This document shows positions 8,065 through 17,869 of a stretch of 26,293 bases of DNA, in pieces. This DNA comes from JANPII01 sp031424915 (lineage in GTDB: Bacteria > Pseudomonadota > Alphaproteobacteria > Rickettsiales > Midichloriaceae), in contig JANPII010000013.1 in assembly GCA_031424915.1 (NCBI GenBank), forward strand, positions 1 to 26,293, given 5' to 3'. A program made the translations under genes and the position numbers. Numbering within the stretch: position 1 is the stretch's first letter; each line of letters starts with the position of its first letter. The notes beneath the pieces were generated by a model. That model worked only from the letters and a program-made list of their open reading frames with translations, made no database searches and was not told the DNA's origin.

Positions 8065-11000
8065 ATGCGTACAGAGGGTTTTCAAGAGATGTTAGGCAGA
8101 GTAAGCTCATTGTTTGGCTTTGGAAGCGGGCCAGGCGCATCAACTACTAGAACTAGCACTGCCTTGAGTAGTGGAGTGGTGCCTTCATCATCTGTAGAAT
8201 CGACAGCCCAAAAAGAGTTAGGTGCAGCTGAAGAAGCTGTAGAAAAAAAGGTAACAGTTGCAGAACATATTGCAGCGCTAAACGCCATACAGAGCTTTAT
8301 AGATATGCTCGATGCTGAAAAGATAAAAAACGACCTTCCAAAAGTAATAAATACTGCAAAAAAGTATCTTAAGGGTGGAGCGTGGGAAGTAGGTATATCT
8401 GGAGTATGGGATATAAAGGAGGCAGGTTGGGCAAATAAAGGAGCTATAAGTCATTTAAAGAATAATTGGAAGCGTATGGCTCTTATAAAGGAGGAGCCAT
8501 ATTGTCTTTTGAAGCTTGCATATAAAGACAAAAAAATATGGGAAAAGATAATTGGCTTAACATCAATAGGCTCGCCAAAATTAATGGGCATCATAAACGC
8601 ATTAAAGGAAGAGAAAAATACTATAAAGGAAGCATTAGCTTCAGCTAAGCCTGCTATACAAAAAGGGATTATATCGTTTGTTGGTAAGCTGCCGGAAGAC
8701 TCTGTGCTAAATGACTTAGAGGCTTTAGCAGAAATAGGATTTGGAATTATTAATGCACTACCTAGTTTAGTACAGGTAATGAGTGATGAAAAACTGAATG
8801 ATCAGCTGTTTAAGTTGGTATCTCAATACTTAAAGATTGACTCTTCTACATCTAAACAAAGTAGGAAAGAATTTGTGGCCTTGTTCAGTAGCGTAGTTGC
8901 TGACAAAGGAGTTACAGACGCTTTAGTGGAATTTACTCAAAAAGTATTGAGTAGTATGGAGCCTGCTATCAACAAGATGGCGGGTAAAAAGCAGCCTACT
9001 GTAAAGTGGAAGCATTTAGTACCTGAAATAATAGTTCCTTTACGTGCTATATTTCAAGTGGTTCAGGCAAGCCCTACTTTAGCGCAGCTTGCAGGCGAAT
9101 ATCTTTTTGATGCAGAACAAGCCACTGTAGCATATTATGACACTAAGAAGACTCTAAATTTGGCAGCGGCACGTATAGATAATGTTAAAACCTTTATAAA
9201 ATTACAGAGCGATATAAAGAAGGATTTAGAGACCTTATTAAAGAAAACAATCCACATAGATATTCCCACTCGTACTGCTTTAAAGAGCCTAGCTAAAGGG
9301 GTGCGCACGGACCAAGCTGAGATATTGACTGCTGAAGCCCTAACGAACCTAGTGAAAGTCCCCAAAGAGCAATTTGTAAAGAAAATTACTAAGCTTAAGA
9401 AGCTCTTACAAGAAGAAAACTATAAAGCTTTATTAGATAGCAAGGACGAGATAATAAAAAAGCTAGGAGAGGATAATGAATTAGCAATATTACTAGAAGA
9501 AATAGAGGGCGCTGATGCAGACACGCGCCAATCTTCGCACAAAGCTTGGCATAAGCTACTTAGCGAACGTATGCCAGAGTTTCAGGCTGCTGCTAGGGCG
9601 TGGTATGATAAATTTCCAAGTATGGTCTTGCAATGCCTCAATCTAGAGCAAACAGCATCGGAAAAGTCATTAGAACAAGAGATAGAAAAGCTAACGCAGC
9701 AGTGGGAGGATTTAGAGCCTAAATTAATTTCTCAGTCCGAGGAGCCAGTGGCACCAGTGCAAGGAAGCTTAAGCGGGGCAAAATTGGGCAATATACCCTC
9801 CTTAGAGGCAGAGGAGCTTCAGAAAATTAACCAACTTGTATTGAAACATTGTAATTTTGTTACGCGATTGCAAACTTTAGTAAGGCAGCTAAAAGTAGAT
9901 GAGCCAAAGGATAACCTTCAAGAAATAGCAGATTTATTCAAGGAGATGCCAGACTCCGTAAAGGTGGGCTGGAACGAAGGTATTACCACTGCATTAAACG
10001 ATTTGCAAAATCTCTATAAATGCTCTGATGAAGAAAAGAAGAATATAGCGCAGGCTTTAGAGTTAGATCAGAGCGCTCATGCACTACCCGTATACTTACA
10101 GATTGCCACACGCGCAGAAGAGAAATTCAAAGAAGCACCAGAAATTGCCTGGCAATTGAAAATGTTATTAGAAATAAAGGCCCAGTACGCTAAGCTAAAA
10201 GCAGATCATGAATTAATTTTGGATAGCGAAAAGGCAGTAAAGGCTCAAATTAAAGAGCAGAACGAGACGATTCAACATTACGCTTCGGAACGTCGTGATG
10301 CGCTTATGTTAGAAGTGAGAGAACGTGCAGTGCAAAATCCGGAGCTAATTGGTGCGGTAAAGGGTATACTTACCTCAATATTTTCGAAGCAAACATTGAA
10401 AATGCTCAATACTTTTGCCCTAAATTTTGGCCAAATTCTAATAGACCAAACTCCAGAAGTATATGCCCCGCGCGCCAAAGCTGTTATCACTCTTATGACT
10501 AATCTATTTCCAGTCTTGGAAAAGAATGAAGCAGCGTTAAGCGCGGTAATAGAAAAAGTAGGTCTCTTGCTGAGGAAGCTTGCTGAAATTCAGCAAGAGT
10601 TTGAGATAGGGTATTTGAATATAAAATCACGTGCACGTGGGGACAACAAGACAGAGCAAGATGAGCCATATAAAGAACAATGGGACATGCTTAACAAGAA
10701 GCGAGAGGCTGCTAATAACTTGGCATATCAAAAAGCAGCTTTAGATTTATTAGGCAAAGATGAGGTAAGAGAAGGGCTATTAGAAATAATCCTCACAGCC
10801 GGGGACTCTAAAACGCTAATAATTAATGCTTTGCGCACCCTTTTCCTTCGAATTCCACATGTCAAGGCTAGTGTTAAAGAAAGGAAGGAACATGAGATTA
10901 AAAAAGCAATTCTTGATCTTATGGAGGTGCTTGGTCCAAAGATACAAGGAGAAAAAGAGTGGTTAGATGCAGTAATAAAAGCTCTAGTAGAAATGCAAAA

Positions 11001-14000
11001 CACGGAACTTAGCGCCGATATTGCCTATAATACTGCAATAGCTAAGTTAGATCTAATTAAAGATAAAGATCAAATTTCAAAAGCACAAGAAATTAGAGAT
11101 AATGCTAAATCCAAAGCATATATAAATATGACCAAAGGGCTGTTATCTGGCAAGCAAGTTGGCGATGCTACTATGTGTCAAAAAACGATAGAGATATTGC
11201 AGAAGTCACTGACTAAGATAGGAAAGGGTAAAAATATTTTAGAGGCACTTAAAGCATTGCTGATTGCAACGCAACAAATAGATGAAAATGCATCTAGAAT
11301 ACAACTATTATTCAACGCGCTAGAGGTTATAACGCCTCAGCTAGAAGATGAAAATAAGCGGCAATGGCTAGAGCAAGTAGTTAAGGCATTTATGATTATG
11401 AATGACCAATTAGAGGAAGCTGAGGCTCAATATAACGAGGCTCTGAGGAACGCAAAACTAGACAAGGATGTAGATCCGCGTACCCTTGAATCCGCAGACT
11501 TTAAGATATATAAGCAGATTAAAGCTACTAAGGCCAGGAAAGAGGCTTATGCTTATAAAAAGATGTTGCAGGCAGTCCTTATAGGAGAAGGGCAGAAGCA
11601 TGCTGTAGAGCTTTTAAAGCCGCTTATAACACCATTAAATATTAAAGTTCCAGAAGGGTGGCTAGAGTTGGCGGCGTCAAAGCTAGTAAGTATGTGTAAA
11701 GCGTTAAATAAAAGCGAGGACTGGTATCAAAAAGAGCTAGAGAAATTACCAGAAAACGAAAGCGAGTATACTCCACACCAAAAGCTGCAACTACTACGTT
11801 TAAAAGCCAAAAACGCAGATGATACTCTAATAGCCTACACAGACATACTTAATGGGTTGCTGTCAGACCCAAATATGCGTAGTCACACCATATCGATATT
11901 GCAAAGCTCGGCAGAAAGTGGGGTAGCTAACATTGAATCATTAAGAGGATTGATACTTAGCTCTGAAGCACAAAATGAATCTGACATCCAAAGAGAGAAA
12001 GCCTTAAGCCTGATTGAAAAGCTAGCACCGCATTTAAAAGATAAGGAAGGGTGGCTAAACCATGTCTGTACATCATTTGTTAACATGAACATAACCCTAC
12101 AAGATGCAGCTAGAGAATATCAGAGTTCGGTAGAGCAATTATTCGATCTCAATATTGAGCTAAATGAAGAGCAACTGGAACTGCAGCTTAAGGATTTAGC
12201 TGAAGTCAGGAAAAAATCTGAACAAGCGGCGTATACCAATATGGTTACAGCCCTGCTTTCAAAAAATTGTCAGGACACTCTAAGCTTATTACAAATTCTG
12301 ACAAAAGAGGAAAATAATAGCTCATACCTTGAGATCTTGGAATCTCTATGGATTAGCCCAATAAAAAATAATGAAGATGAAGAGACAAAGCAATACAAGC
12401 AAATGATGAGCAGTTGGTTTAAACTATTGCGAGGTCTTGCTCCCCACTTGGAAAAAATTGATGCTTGGTGGTTAGAACAGACTGCTAAGGCATGGCATGC
12501 CATGAACGAAGAGTTAAGGAGAATTAATCAGGAGTATGAAAAGAATAAAGCTAGTCTAAAGTTACCAGAAGGGGCGCTCACTGAGGAAGATGAAAGAAAG
12601 CTAGATAAAATAAATGTTGCAGCTTCAAAGGCTAAGTCCAGAGCTTATAATAATATTATATTTACTTTGTTATCCGACCAAAAGCCTTCGCAAGATGCGG
12701 ACGCTCTTACTTCACGCCAACATACTATCAAGATGTTGCAGATGCTTTCTGCTGATGAAGAATTAGTACGAATTTGTAAAGAATGTTTTATACCAAAAGG
12801 GTTGGAACACGAGCCAGAGCACCAACACATGAGTAGTTATTTGGACTTGCTATTATCTTTAAAAGATGATTTGCAGGGCCCTGTAAATGAAGCTTGGCTC
12901 AATCACGTATGCAAAGCTTATGTAGAAATGCAGCAAGCCATAAGAGCGGCAGAAGAAGAATTTGAACGTCAATCTCTCCCCCCACCCCAAGATGCAAAAA
13001 AATTAAAAGACGATAAAAATTCTGCTCACCGTAAAGCCTATAATACCATGCTCCGTAAGTTGTGTTCCACGGAAACTATGCTGCCAGGGGAAACTAGTAT
13101 GCTTGACTACACCCTTGCTGTGCTACAGAGGTCTAGTGATAATAAGTTGCGTAAAGCTCTGCGTGACATTTTGGTTTCTCCTGAACCTTCTCAAGAGGCA
13201 GCATCTGATACTGCTTCGACTAAAGCACATCGCCTGTATATGGATGGCATAATGGGATTGCTGGATAACTTACAGCCGCACCTTATTGATGTGACAGCTA
13301 CTCAATGGTTCCATGATGTAATTGCTAGCTGGATAGAGGTGCAGAGCGCGATAGATAAAGAAGTCCAGCCAGCTATACGTAAAATGCTAGAAACCCTCTT
13401 TTCACAACAAAAGCTAATAGGTGGGCAGACATTCTGTAGCTATACTACGAACCTGTTGCAAGCTCAGTTAATAACATCAGCGGGCAAAGAATCTATTCTG
13501 CAGCCATTACGTCAAATATTAGTATCACTAGAGCTGCCGAATGAAAGTGAAGAAGATAAAAAATGGCGGCAGAAAATGGATGCTAGCTTTAGTTTGCTAG
13601 AGCACATGCTGGCAAAAGGAGATTTGAAGCAAGCATTAGCATGGTTAGAGAAATGTATGCCTGCTCTACTAGAGGGATGGAAGCAGTTAGATGAGGCAAA
13701 TGCCACCTATAGTGCAACGCAAGAGAGGAAAGAGGGGCAAACAGATGAAGCTCATGATGAGGCTAAAAAGCATGCGGAAAAAGCAAAAATACGCCAATCT
13801 AAAGAAGCTGTAAGCAAGATATTAGAGGCAGTCTTTCCAAACGATGATAACGAGATAAAAGATCAGACGCTTAGTGCAATAACAGAAACATTGAGTGATC
13901 CTGAAGTATCTAAGTTGCTTGCTAAGATTGTCGATTTGGAGGCCTCTGAAGTCGCACAAGAGCCTTCAGAGAAGCCAGAGCAACCTCAAGAAGATATTAA

Positions 14001-16383
14001 ATGGAATACTACTGAGCATGAGCTTGTTCCAGCTGTAGTGACCTTATTACGCATTTTACAACCTAGCTTGGTAGAGGGTGATTGTAAGGATTGTTTGTCA
14101 AATGTGCTAAAAGATGGGATGGTATTTTATAACAGCTTTATGGATGCACAACTGCTTCCAAATGGTGAAGCAGCAGCCAAGGCAAGAGATGAAGCAATTA
14201 TAAAGTTTGCGCAGGCCATGCTACCAGCATCTACTGAGCCTAATGATGAAAAACGATTGCAGTATGTTGTAAAGTTAACCCAACAAGTATTAGCTTCACC
14301 ACAGGCGATGCAAGATATAGACAGTATATTATTGGGCCCTGATAATGCTACATTGCGAGGCCTATTCAAGCTAATGCCTATGCTGATAGATAGTGCGCCT
14401 GAGGCAGCTACGTGGTTGCAAGCCCTGCTGCCTGCAGGTATGCCACACCTCTCACATATATTAGCTGCTCAACGCGCTAAATTGCTGGCTGATGCTGCTT
14501 TAGAGCAAAAATGTAATAAATTGCGTCAAAGCGCTGAGCAGGCTATAGCTTTAAAAAACACTTCCTCCTCAGATGAATATTTAACGCAAGTGGCAGATAG
14601 CGCAAGAGCCTTAATAGTGGCACTGGATGACTTCAAAGGTAGTAAAATATCATCTAAAAAGTTAGATAGAGCTAAGGCTCAATACTCCCAAGCATTAGAA
14701 AAGCTTTCGAATACCAAACTGAAAGAAGGCTTTGCTAAATTGAAGGATAGTATAAATACCCCTAGCTTTGAAAACCTCCAAAAAACTTGTGACGCAGCGC
14801 AAGAGCAAAGGACGAGTGATATTGCCGTTGCCTTACATAATATCCTAAATAAGGCATTATCACAGGAGGGAGTCACGCCTGGACAAAGTATGCAAAAATA
14901 TACTATTGAAAGGCTAACAATCTTAATTGAAGGAGGGAAGAAAGACAGTGCTCTGACAAATTTATTGTTAGGTAGTGAGCCGGCTAGTGGGGGGGAAGAT
15001 ATAAAGGCTAAATTATTAGATTTAACAGGAAAGTTGTTAACAAAGCTAAAAAATAAGGATGTGCAGAGGCATTACCTAAATACACTAACTGCAGGTATAC
15101 AGGGGTTCTGTGAGGGGTATGGCAAGTATAGTAAAGGTGAGAAGGATAAAGATTATACTAGAGGTAAGGTAGTTGGCGCCTTCATGGCTATACAAGCCAT
15201 AATGCAGGATACAGATAGACGTAAAATAGCTGCTGAAATCTTGACAATGTCTAGTGGGCTGATTGCCGCGTCTTTAGAAGGAACATCTATCGCTAAAACT
15301 CTGCAACAGAGCTATGGGATCGATTCGCATCAACGCGTTAAAATGATAGATATTATTACCACGCGGCTAATAGTTGATATGAGGAAGCCTAAAAATAGTG
15401 TTTTAGAGCGCTTAATAAGTAAAATAACCCCCGAAAAGGTAGCGACTTTATATGATAGAATGGCTGCGATTCAAAGAGCCGAGGGGCGGATGCAAACTCT
15501 TTGGGCCTATCTTAAAGCTATCACTACGGTTTTATTTACCGGACCGATACGTAGAGTTGTATTCCACTTAATAATAGCATTATTGCGAGACGCTATTTAT
15601 ATGTCTATTCCAACACCTATTTATTCTTTAATGATAGGAGATCAATTAAATAGCACTCTATTCTATCATAGAAGCTGTTGTGGAGGTATGGCGAACTTCA
15701 CCCAAGTCGTGCAGGAGGGACTAAATGGTAAACATCAGGGAGTAAGTGGAAGTGTAGCGCGGTATGCCTACACTAATTTAGAATTTCGCGGGCTGTCGAT
15801 TCGTATGTCCATGCGCTATTATAACATTATTGATACTAACTGGGAAGGAACAGAATTCGTAGGCAAGAGATATTCGGCATATGGCAATAGTAGAGTGTCT
15901 TTTGAGTGTAGCCATATCTTTAACTGTAATTTTGCAAATGTAAGCTTTGTAGCGAAGGAAGTATCCTTGAATGGAGCGATGATAGATGTATCGAGCTTAA
16001 AAAGCATGATGCCCTCTCTGCTAGCGCATGGTCAAGTAAGCGGGTGTATAGGAGTGATCGCACGCAATAAAGCGGAGCTTTTGGAGGCAGGCAAACTGCT
16101 TGATAAGCTTTATAAAATTAACGACATGATGCGCCTTTATCCTGATAGCTGGGGGGCGGTTTTGATAGCTGATAAAACAAATAAAGAGCAGTATGAAGCT
16201 GCGAATCTATTGCTAACAGAAGCGGAAAAGGAAATAAATACTAGTGGCAGCCGTCTTGGGAACGTTGCTTTTTGTTCGGAACAAGAGCTGAGAGACTTGG
16301 GAGACATCACATTTAAAGATCGTATGGATAAGACGGTAGCAGACAGATTGGCAAGTAGAGGAGAGCCTAGAAGTAAAGGGTAA
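8065..16383 (+). CDS. Giant all-helical repeat protein of unknown function (2772 residues)
   Basis: I do not recognise a named family. Residues 1-50 are rich in Ser, Thr and Gly, probably disordered, and show no signal peptide. Residues about 60-740 are Lys/Glu/Leu-rich helices. Residues about 743-2358 are a degenerate tandem repeat of about 135 residues (see separate entry). Residues about 2480-2525 are hydrophobic (AITTVLF, FHLIIALL, PIYSLMIG) and could touch or cross a membrane. Residues about 2571-2640 show spaced Phe/Leu with Asn/Ser (CNFANVSFVAKEVSLNGAMID), recalling a short, imperfect pentapeptide-repeat helix. The last 130 residues form an unrecognised domain with a basic tail (RLASRGEPRSKG). 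The 8.3-kb frame is intact, arguing for selection. The start is the first ATG, with no clear ribosome binding site; an ATG at 8089 preceded by GAGGG is an alternative. A secreted effector, surface scaffold or toxin are possibilities by analogy only. Confidence 0.9.
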   Translation: MRTEGFQEMLGRVSSLFGFGSGPGASTTRTSTALSSGVVPSSSVESTAQKELGAAEEAVEKKVTVAEHIAALNAIQSFIDMLDAEKIKNDLPKVINTAKKYLKGGAWEVGISGVWDIKEAGWANKGAISHLKNNWKRMALIKEEPYCLLKLAYKDKKIWEKIIGLTSIGSPKLMGIINALKEEKNTIKEALASAKPAIQKGIISFVGKLPEDSVLNDLEALAEIGFGIINALPSLVQVMSDEKLNDQLFKLVSQYLKIDSSTSKQSRKEFVALFSSVVADKGVTDALVEFTQKVLSSMEPAINKMAGKKQPTVKWKHLVPEIIVPLRAIFQVVQASPTLAQLAGEYLFDAEQATVAYYDTKKTLNLAAARIDNVKTFIKLQSDIKKDLETLLKKTIHIDIPTRTALKSLAKGVRTDQAEILTAEALTNLVKVPKEQFVKKITKLKKLLQEENYKALLDSKDEIIKKLGEDNELAILLEEIEGADADTRQSSHKAWHKLLSERMPEFQAAARAWYDKFPSMVLQCLNLEQTASEKSLEQEIEKLTQQWEDLEPKLISQSEEPVAPVQGSLSGAKLGNIPSLEAEELQKINQLVLKHCNFVTRLQTLVRQLKVDEPKDNLQEIADLFKEMPDSVKVGWNEGITTALNDLQNLYKCSDEEKKNIAQALELDQSAHALPVYLQIATRAEEKFKEAPEIAWQLKMLLEIKAQYAKLKADHELILDSEKAVKAQIKEQNETIQHYASERRDALMLEVRERAVQNPELIGAVKGILTSIFSKQTLKMLNTFALNFGQILIDQTPEVYAPRAKAVITLMTNLFPVLEKNEAALSAVIEKVGLLLRKLAEIQQEFEIGYLNIKSRARGDNKTEQDEPYKEQWDMLNKKREAANNLAYQKAALDLLGKDEVREGLLEIILTAGDSKTLIINALRTLFLRIPHVKASVKERKEHEIKKAILDLMEVLGPKIQGEKEWLDAVIKALVEMQNTELSADIAYNTAIAKLDLIKDKDQISKAQEIRDNAKSKAYINMTKGLLSGKQVGDATMCQKTIEILQKSLTKIGKGKNILEALKALLIATQQIDENASRIQLLFNALEVITPQLEDENKRQWLEQVVKAFMIMNDQLEEAEAQYNEALRNAKLDKDVDPRTLESADFKIYKQIKATKARKEAYAYKKMLQAVLIGEGQKHAVELLKPLITPLNIKVPEGWLELAASKLVSMCKALNKSEDWYQKELEKLPENESEYTPHQKLQLLRLKAKNADDTLIAYTDILNGLLSDPNMRSHTISILQSSAESGVANIESLRGLILSSEAQNESDIQREKALSLIEKLAPHLKDKEGWLNHVCTSFVNMNITLQDAAREYQSSVEQLFDLNIELNEEQLELQLKDLAEVRKKSEQAAYTNMVTALLSKNCQDTLSLLQILTKEENNSSYLEILESLWISPIKNNEDEETKQYKQMMSSWFKLLRGLAPHLEKIDAWWLEQTAKAWHAMNEELRRINQEYEKNKASLKLPEGALTEEDERKLDKINVAASKAKSRAYNNIIFTLLSDQKPSQDADALTSRQHTIKMLQMLSADEELVRICKECFIPKGLEHEPEHQHMSSYLDLLLSLKDDLQGPVNEAWLNHVCKAYVEMQQAIRAAEEEFERQSLPPPQDAKKLKDDKNSAHRKAYNTMLRKLCSTETMLPGETSMLDYTLAVLQRSSDNKLRKALRDILVSPEPSQEAASDTASTKAHRLYMDGIMGLLDNLQPHLIDVTATQWFHDVIASWIEVQSAIDKEVQPAIRKMLETLFSQQKLIGGQTFCSYTTNLLQAQLITSAGKESILQPLRQILVSLELPNESEEDKKWRQKMDASFSLLEHMLAKGDLKQALAWLEKCMPALLEGWKQLDEANATYSATQERKEGQTDEAHDEAKKHAEKAKIRQSKEAVSKILEAVFPNDDNEIKDQTLSAITETLSDPEVSKLLAKIVDLEASEVAQEPSEKPEQPQEDIKWNTTEHELVPAVVTLLRILQPSLVEGDCKDCLSNVLKDGMVFYNSFMDAQLLPNGEAAAKARDEAIIKFAQAMLPASTEPNDEKRLQYVVKLTQQVLASPQAMQDIDSILLGPDNATLRGLFKLMPMLIDSAPEAATWLQALLPAGMPHLSHILAAQRAKLLADAALEQKCNKLRQSAEQAIALKNTSSSDEYLTQVADSARALIVALDDFKGSKISSKKLDRAKAQYSQALEKLSNTKLKEGFAKLKDSINTPSFENLQKTCDAAQEQRTSDIAVALHNILNKALSQEGVTPGQSMQKYTIERLTILIEGGKKDSALTNLLLGSEPASGGEDIKAKLLDLTGKLLTKLKNKDVQRHYLNTLTAGIQGFCEGYGKYSKGEKDKDYTRGKVVGAFMAIQAIMQDTDRRKIAAEILTMSSGLIAASLEGTSIAKTLQQSYGIDSHQRVKMIDIITTRLIVDMRKPKNSVLERLISKITPEKVATLYDRMAAIQRAEGRMQTLWAYLKAITTVLFTGPIRRVVFHLIIALLRDAIYMSIPTPIYSLMIGDQLNSTLFYHRSCCGGMANFTQVVQEGLNGKHQGVSGSVARYAYTNLEFRGLSIRMSMRYYNIIDTNWEGTEFVGKRYSAYGNSRVSFECSHIFNCNFANVSFVAKEVSLNGAMIDVSSLKSMMPSLLAHGQVSGCIGVIARNKAELLEAGKLLDKLYKINDMMRLYPDSWGAVLIADKTNKEQYEAANLLLTEAEKEINTSGSRLGNVAFCSEQELRDLGDITFKDRMDKTVADRLASRGEPRSKG
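10291..15138 (+). repeat. Degenerate tandem protein repeat, about 135 residues per unit, about 12 copies
   Basis: Each unit of the giant protein shares a pattern. An opening K.(K/R).AY..M...LLS is followed by T...LQ, a loop, then LL..L.PHL and a closing WL..V..A.V.M...L..A...Y helix. The anchor position (usually the Trp of WL) falls at residues 824 (Ala), 966, 1101, 1199, 1330, 1469 (second Trp of WW), 1611, 1748, 1860, 2010 (Cys), 2117 and 2337 (Tyr). Typical spacing is 131-142 residues; shorter units begin at 1101 (98) and 1748 (112). Residues 2310-2358 repeat the unit-7 pattern PG..SM..YT. Similarity is seen at protein level only; the DNA copies have diverged, so this is an old repeat rather than a recent expansion. 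Confidence 0.75.
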
Positions 16384-16403
16384 TTTTAGTAACTACGCTA
16401 AAA
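16384..16403. terminator. Weak bidirectional terminator-like hairpin between convergent genes
   Basis: TTTTAG at 16384-16389 pairs with CTAAAA at 16398-16403 around an 8-base loop. It sits in the 27 bp between the giant gene and the convergent symporter gene. T-runs flank it on both strands, but the stem is only 6 bp and AT-rich, so it would be weak. Confidence 0.25.
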
Positions 16404-16410
16404 GTGGGCT

Positions 16411-17709
16411 TTACATAAAACGAATTTCATTACGCAGTTTAAACACGCCCGCTACATTGAGAATCATCAAAATGCCTCCAGACACGCTCATCACTAGGAT
16501 TACTTTATCTTGGTCATAAAAAGAAAAGAATATGAAGGCTGCTGAGGCATAAAGTAAATATAGCTGCCGACCAAATCTAGGGTTTAAATACTTAGCGCAT
16601 TTCTGCCCTACTACTAAAAAGCCAACGATAGTGGTAAATCCTGCAGCAAGAAATAGTAATGCCATGAAATATTGTACTTGTGGAATATACCCGGACAGTG
16701 CAGTGGCAACATAATCTGAAGGGCGTAATCGTAGAGTCCATACATCTGTAACCAAAATTACCAAGGCGCTAATGGTACAAATTACTGTATCAGTAAGCAA
16801 GGCATATACCGCCATGCGTGCCTGCTTATGTGGAAAGCGAGTTTGGGTCTCACTCTGAATCACAGCATCATACCCAATTCCTATATCGCCCGAGTATACT
16901 GCGCGTGATACACCGTAATGTGCTGCCATAAGCACGCTACTGCCTACAAATCCTCCCATAGGGGCCTGCCCGTGCCATGCGGAATGCCATATCATGGCAA
17001 AGATATCTGGCAATATATATATATGGTCTATGATTACCCACAAGCCAACACCTACATACCCAATCATAAATATAGGCATTATTATGGAGCATATATTAGC
17101 TAAGTAACGCACCCCGCCAGCAGCGCTGGTTAATACAAGAATCAATAGCGCACCTATAGCAATTTCTCGTTCCATATTAAATGTGTGTACCATAGTATCG
17201 GCCAAAACCAAGAATTGTGAAACTTCTGCTCCATAGATGCATAATAATATGCAAACAATCAAAGGTATAGCGCGGTTACCAAAAGCATGTTGTAGATAAT
17301 ACATTGGTCCGCCATCATAGCCGCCATCTGTATTAGGAATGCGATATTTTATTCCCAAATATATTTCAGAGTATTTAATTAGCATGCCCAAAAATGAAGC
17401 TACCCATAACCATATTAAGCTACCTGGGCCGCCAAGGGTTACTGTAGCTGCTACGATCACAATATTACCCAAGCCAATCATACCCCCGACTGAGGCAAAA
17501 TATAGGCGAATAGGACTAGTACCCACCGTTTCTGTACGAGCGCTTTGCTGAAGTTCGGTTACATATCTCTTAAATCTAATCAAGATCTTTAGCTGAAAAC
17601 AGCGAGATTTTATAGAAAAGTATAGGCCGGTGGATATAATTATCGCTAAGGCCATATACTCCCATAACCATGCATCTAGTATGGCAAGATATTCAAAAAA
17701 TACTTTCAT
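16411..17709 (-). CDS. AGCS-family sodium/alanine (amino acid) symporter
   Basis: Inner-membrane transporter that takes up alanine or a similar small amino acid with sodium or protons. The 432 residues contain about 10-11 hydrophobic helices. Family signatures are GLGNI (79-83), GGPGSLIWLW (93-102) and GGPMYYL (133-139). The canonical Gly-Val-Ala after GNI is replaced here by IVIVAA, a modest divergence. The length is at the short end of the family (about 440-540). The ATG at 17709 is preceded on its strand by GGATGG about 7 bp upstream. It is convergent with the giant gene, with only 27 bp between stops. Upstream, 160 bp separate it from the stop of the pseudokinase gene. That gap holds a 15-bp palindromic site, so the symporter probably has its own promoter. 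With glutamate dehydrogenase in the same window, it fits an organism that lives on imported amino acids. Confidence 0.92.
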   Translation of the reverse strand: MKVFFEYLAILDAWLWEYMALAIIISTGLYFSIKSRCFQLKILIRFKRYVTELQQSARTETVGTSPIRLYFASVGGMIGLGNIVIVAATVTLGGPGSLIWLWVASFLGMLIKYSEIYLGIKYRIPNTDGGYDGGPMYYLQHAFGNRAIPLIVCILLCIYGAEVSQFLVLADTMVHTFNMEREIAIGALLILVLTSAAGGVRYLANICSIIMPIFMIGYVGVGLWVIIDHIYILPDIFAMIWHSAWHGQAPMGGFVGSSVLMAAHYGVSRAVYSGDIGIGYDAVIQSETQTRFPHKQARMAVYALLTDTVICTISALVILVTDVWTLRLRPSDYVATALSGYIPQVQYFMALLFLAAGFTTIVGFLVVGQKCAKYLNPRFGRQLYLLYASAAFIFFSFYDQDKVILVMSVSGGILMILNVAGVFKLRNEIRFM

Positions 17710-17798
17710 TATTTACCATCCGTCGTATATAACTAAAAAGTTTTGTTTAAACAGAGCAGCCTAGCCTAATCATAATCACTCAAATGTCAAGTAATAAC

Positions 17799-17813
17799 CA
17801 TTTCTCAGAAATG
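17799..17813. promoter_or_regulatory. Palindrome upstream of the symporter gene, candidate operator
   Basis: CATTTCTCAGAAATG is a perfect 7-bp inverted repeat around a single central base, about 90 bp upstream of the symporter start. A TTGACA lies nearby on the minus strand (17790-17785), but no good -10 is found at 16-18 bp. The site might bind a regulator; a chance palindrome in AT-rich DNA is also possible. Confidence 0.3.
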
Positions 17814-17869
17814 CCTGGTAAATATAATATCTTGTGATAGGCAATATTCTAGCTAGTACGAGGGGGCCC

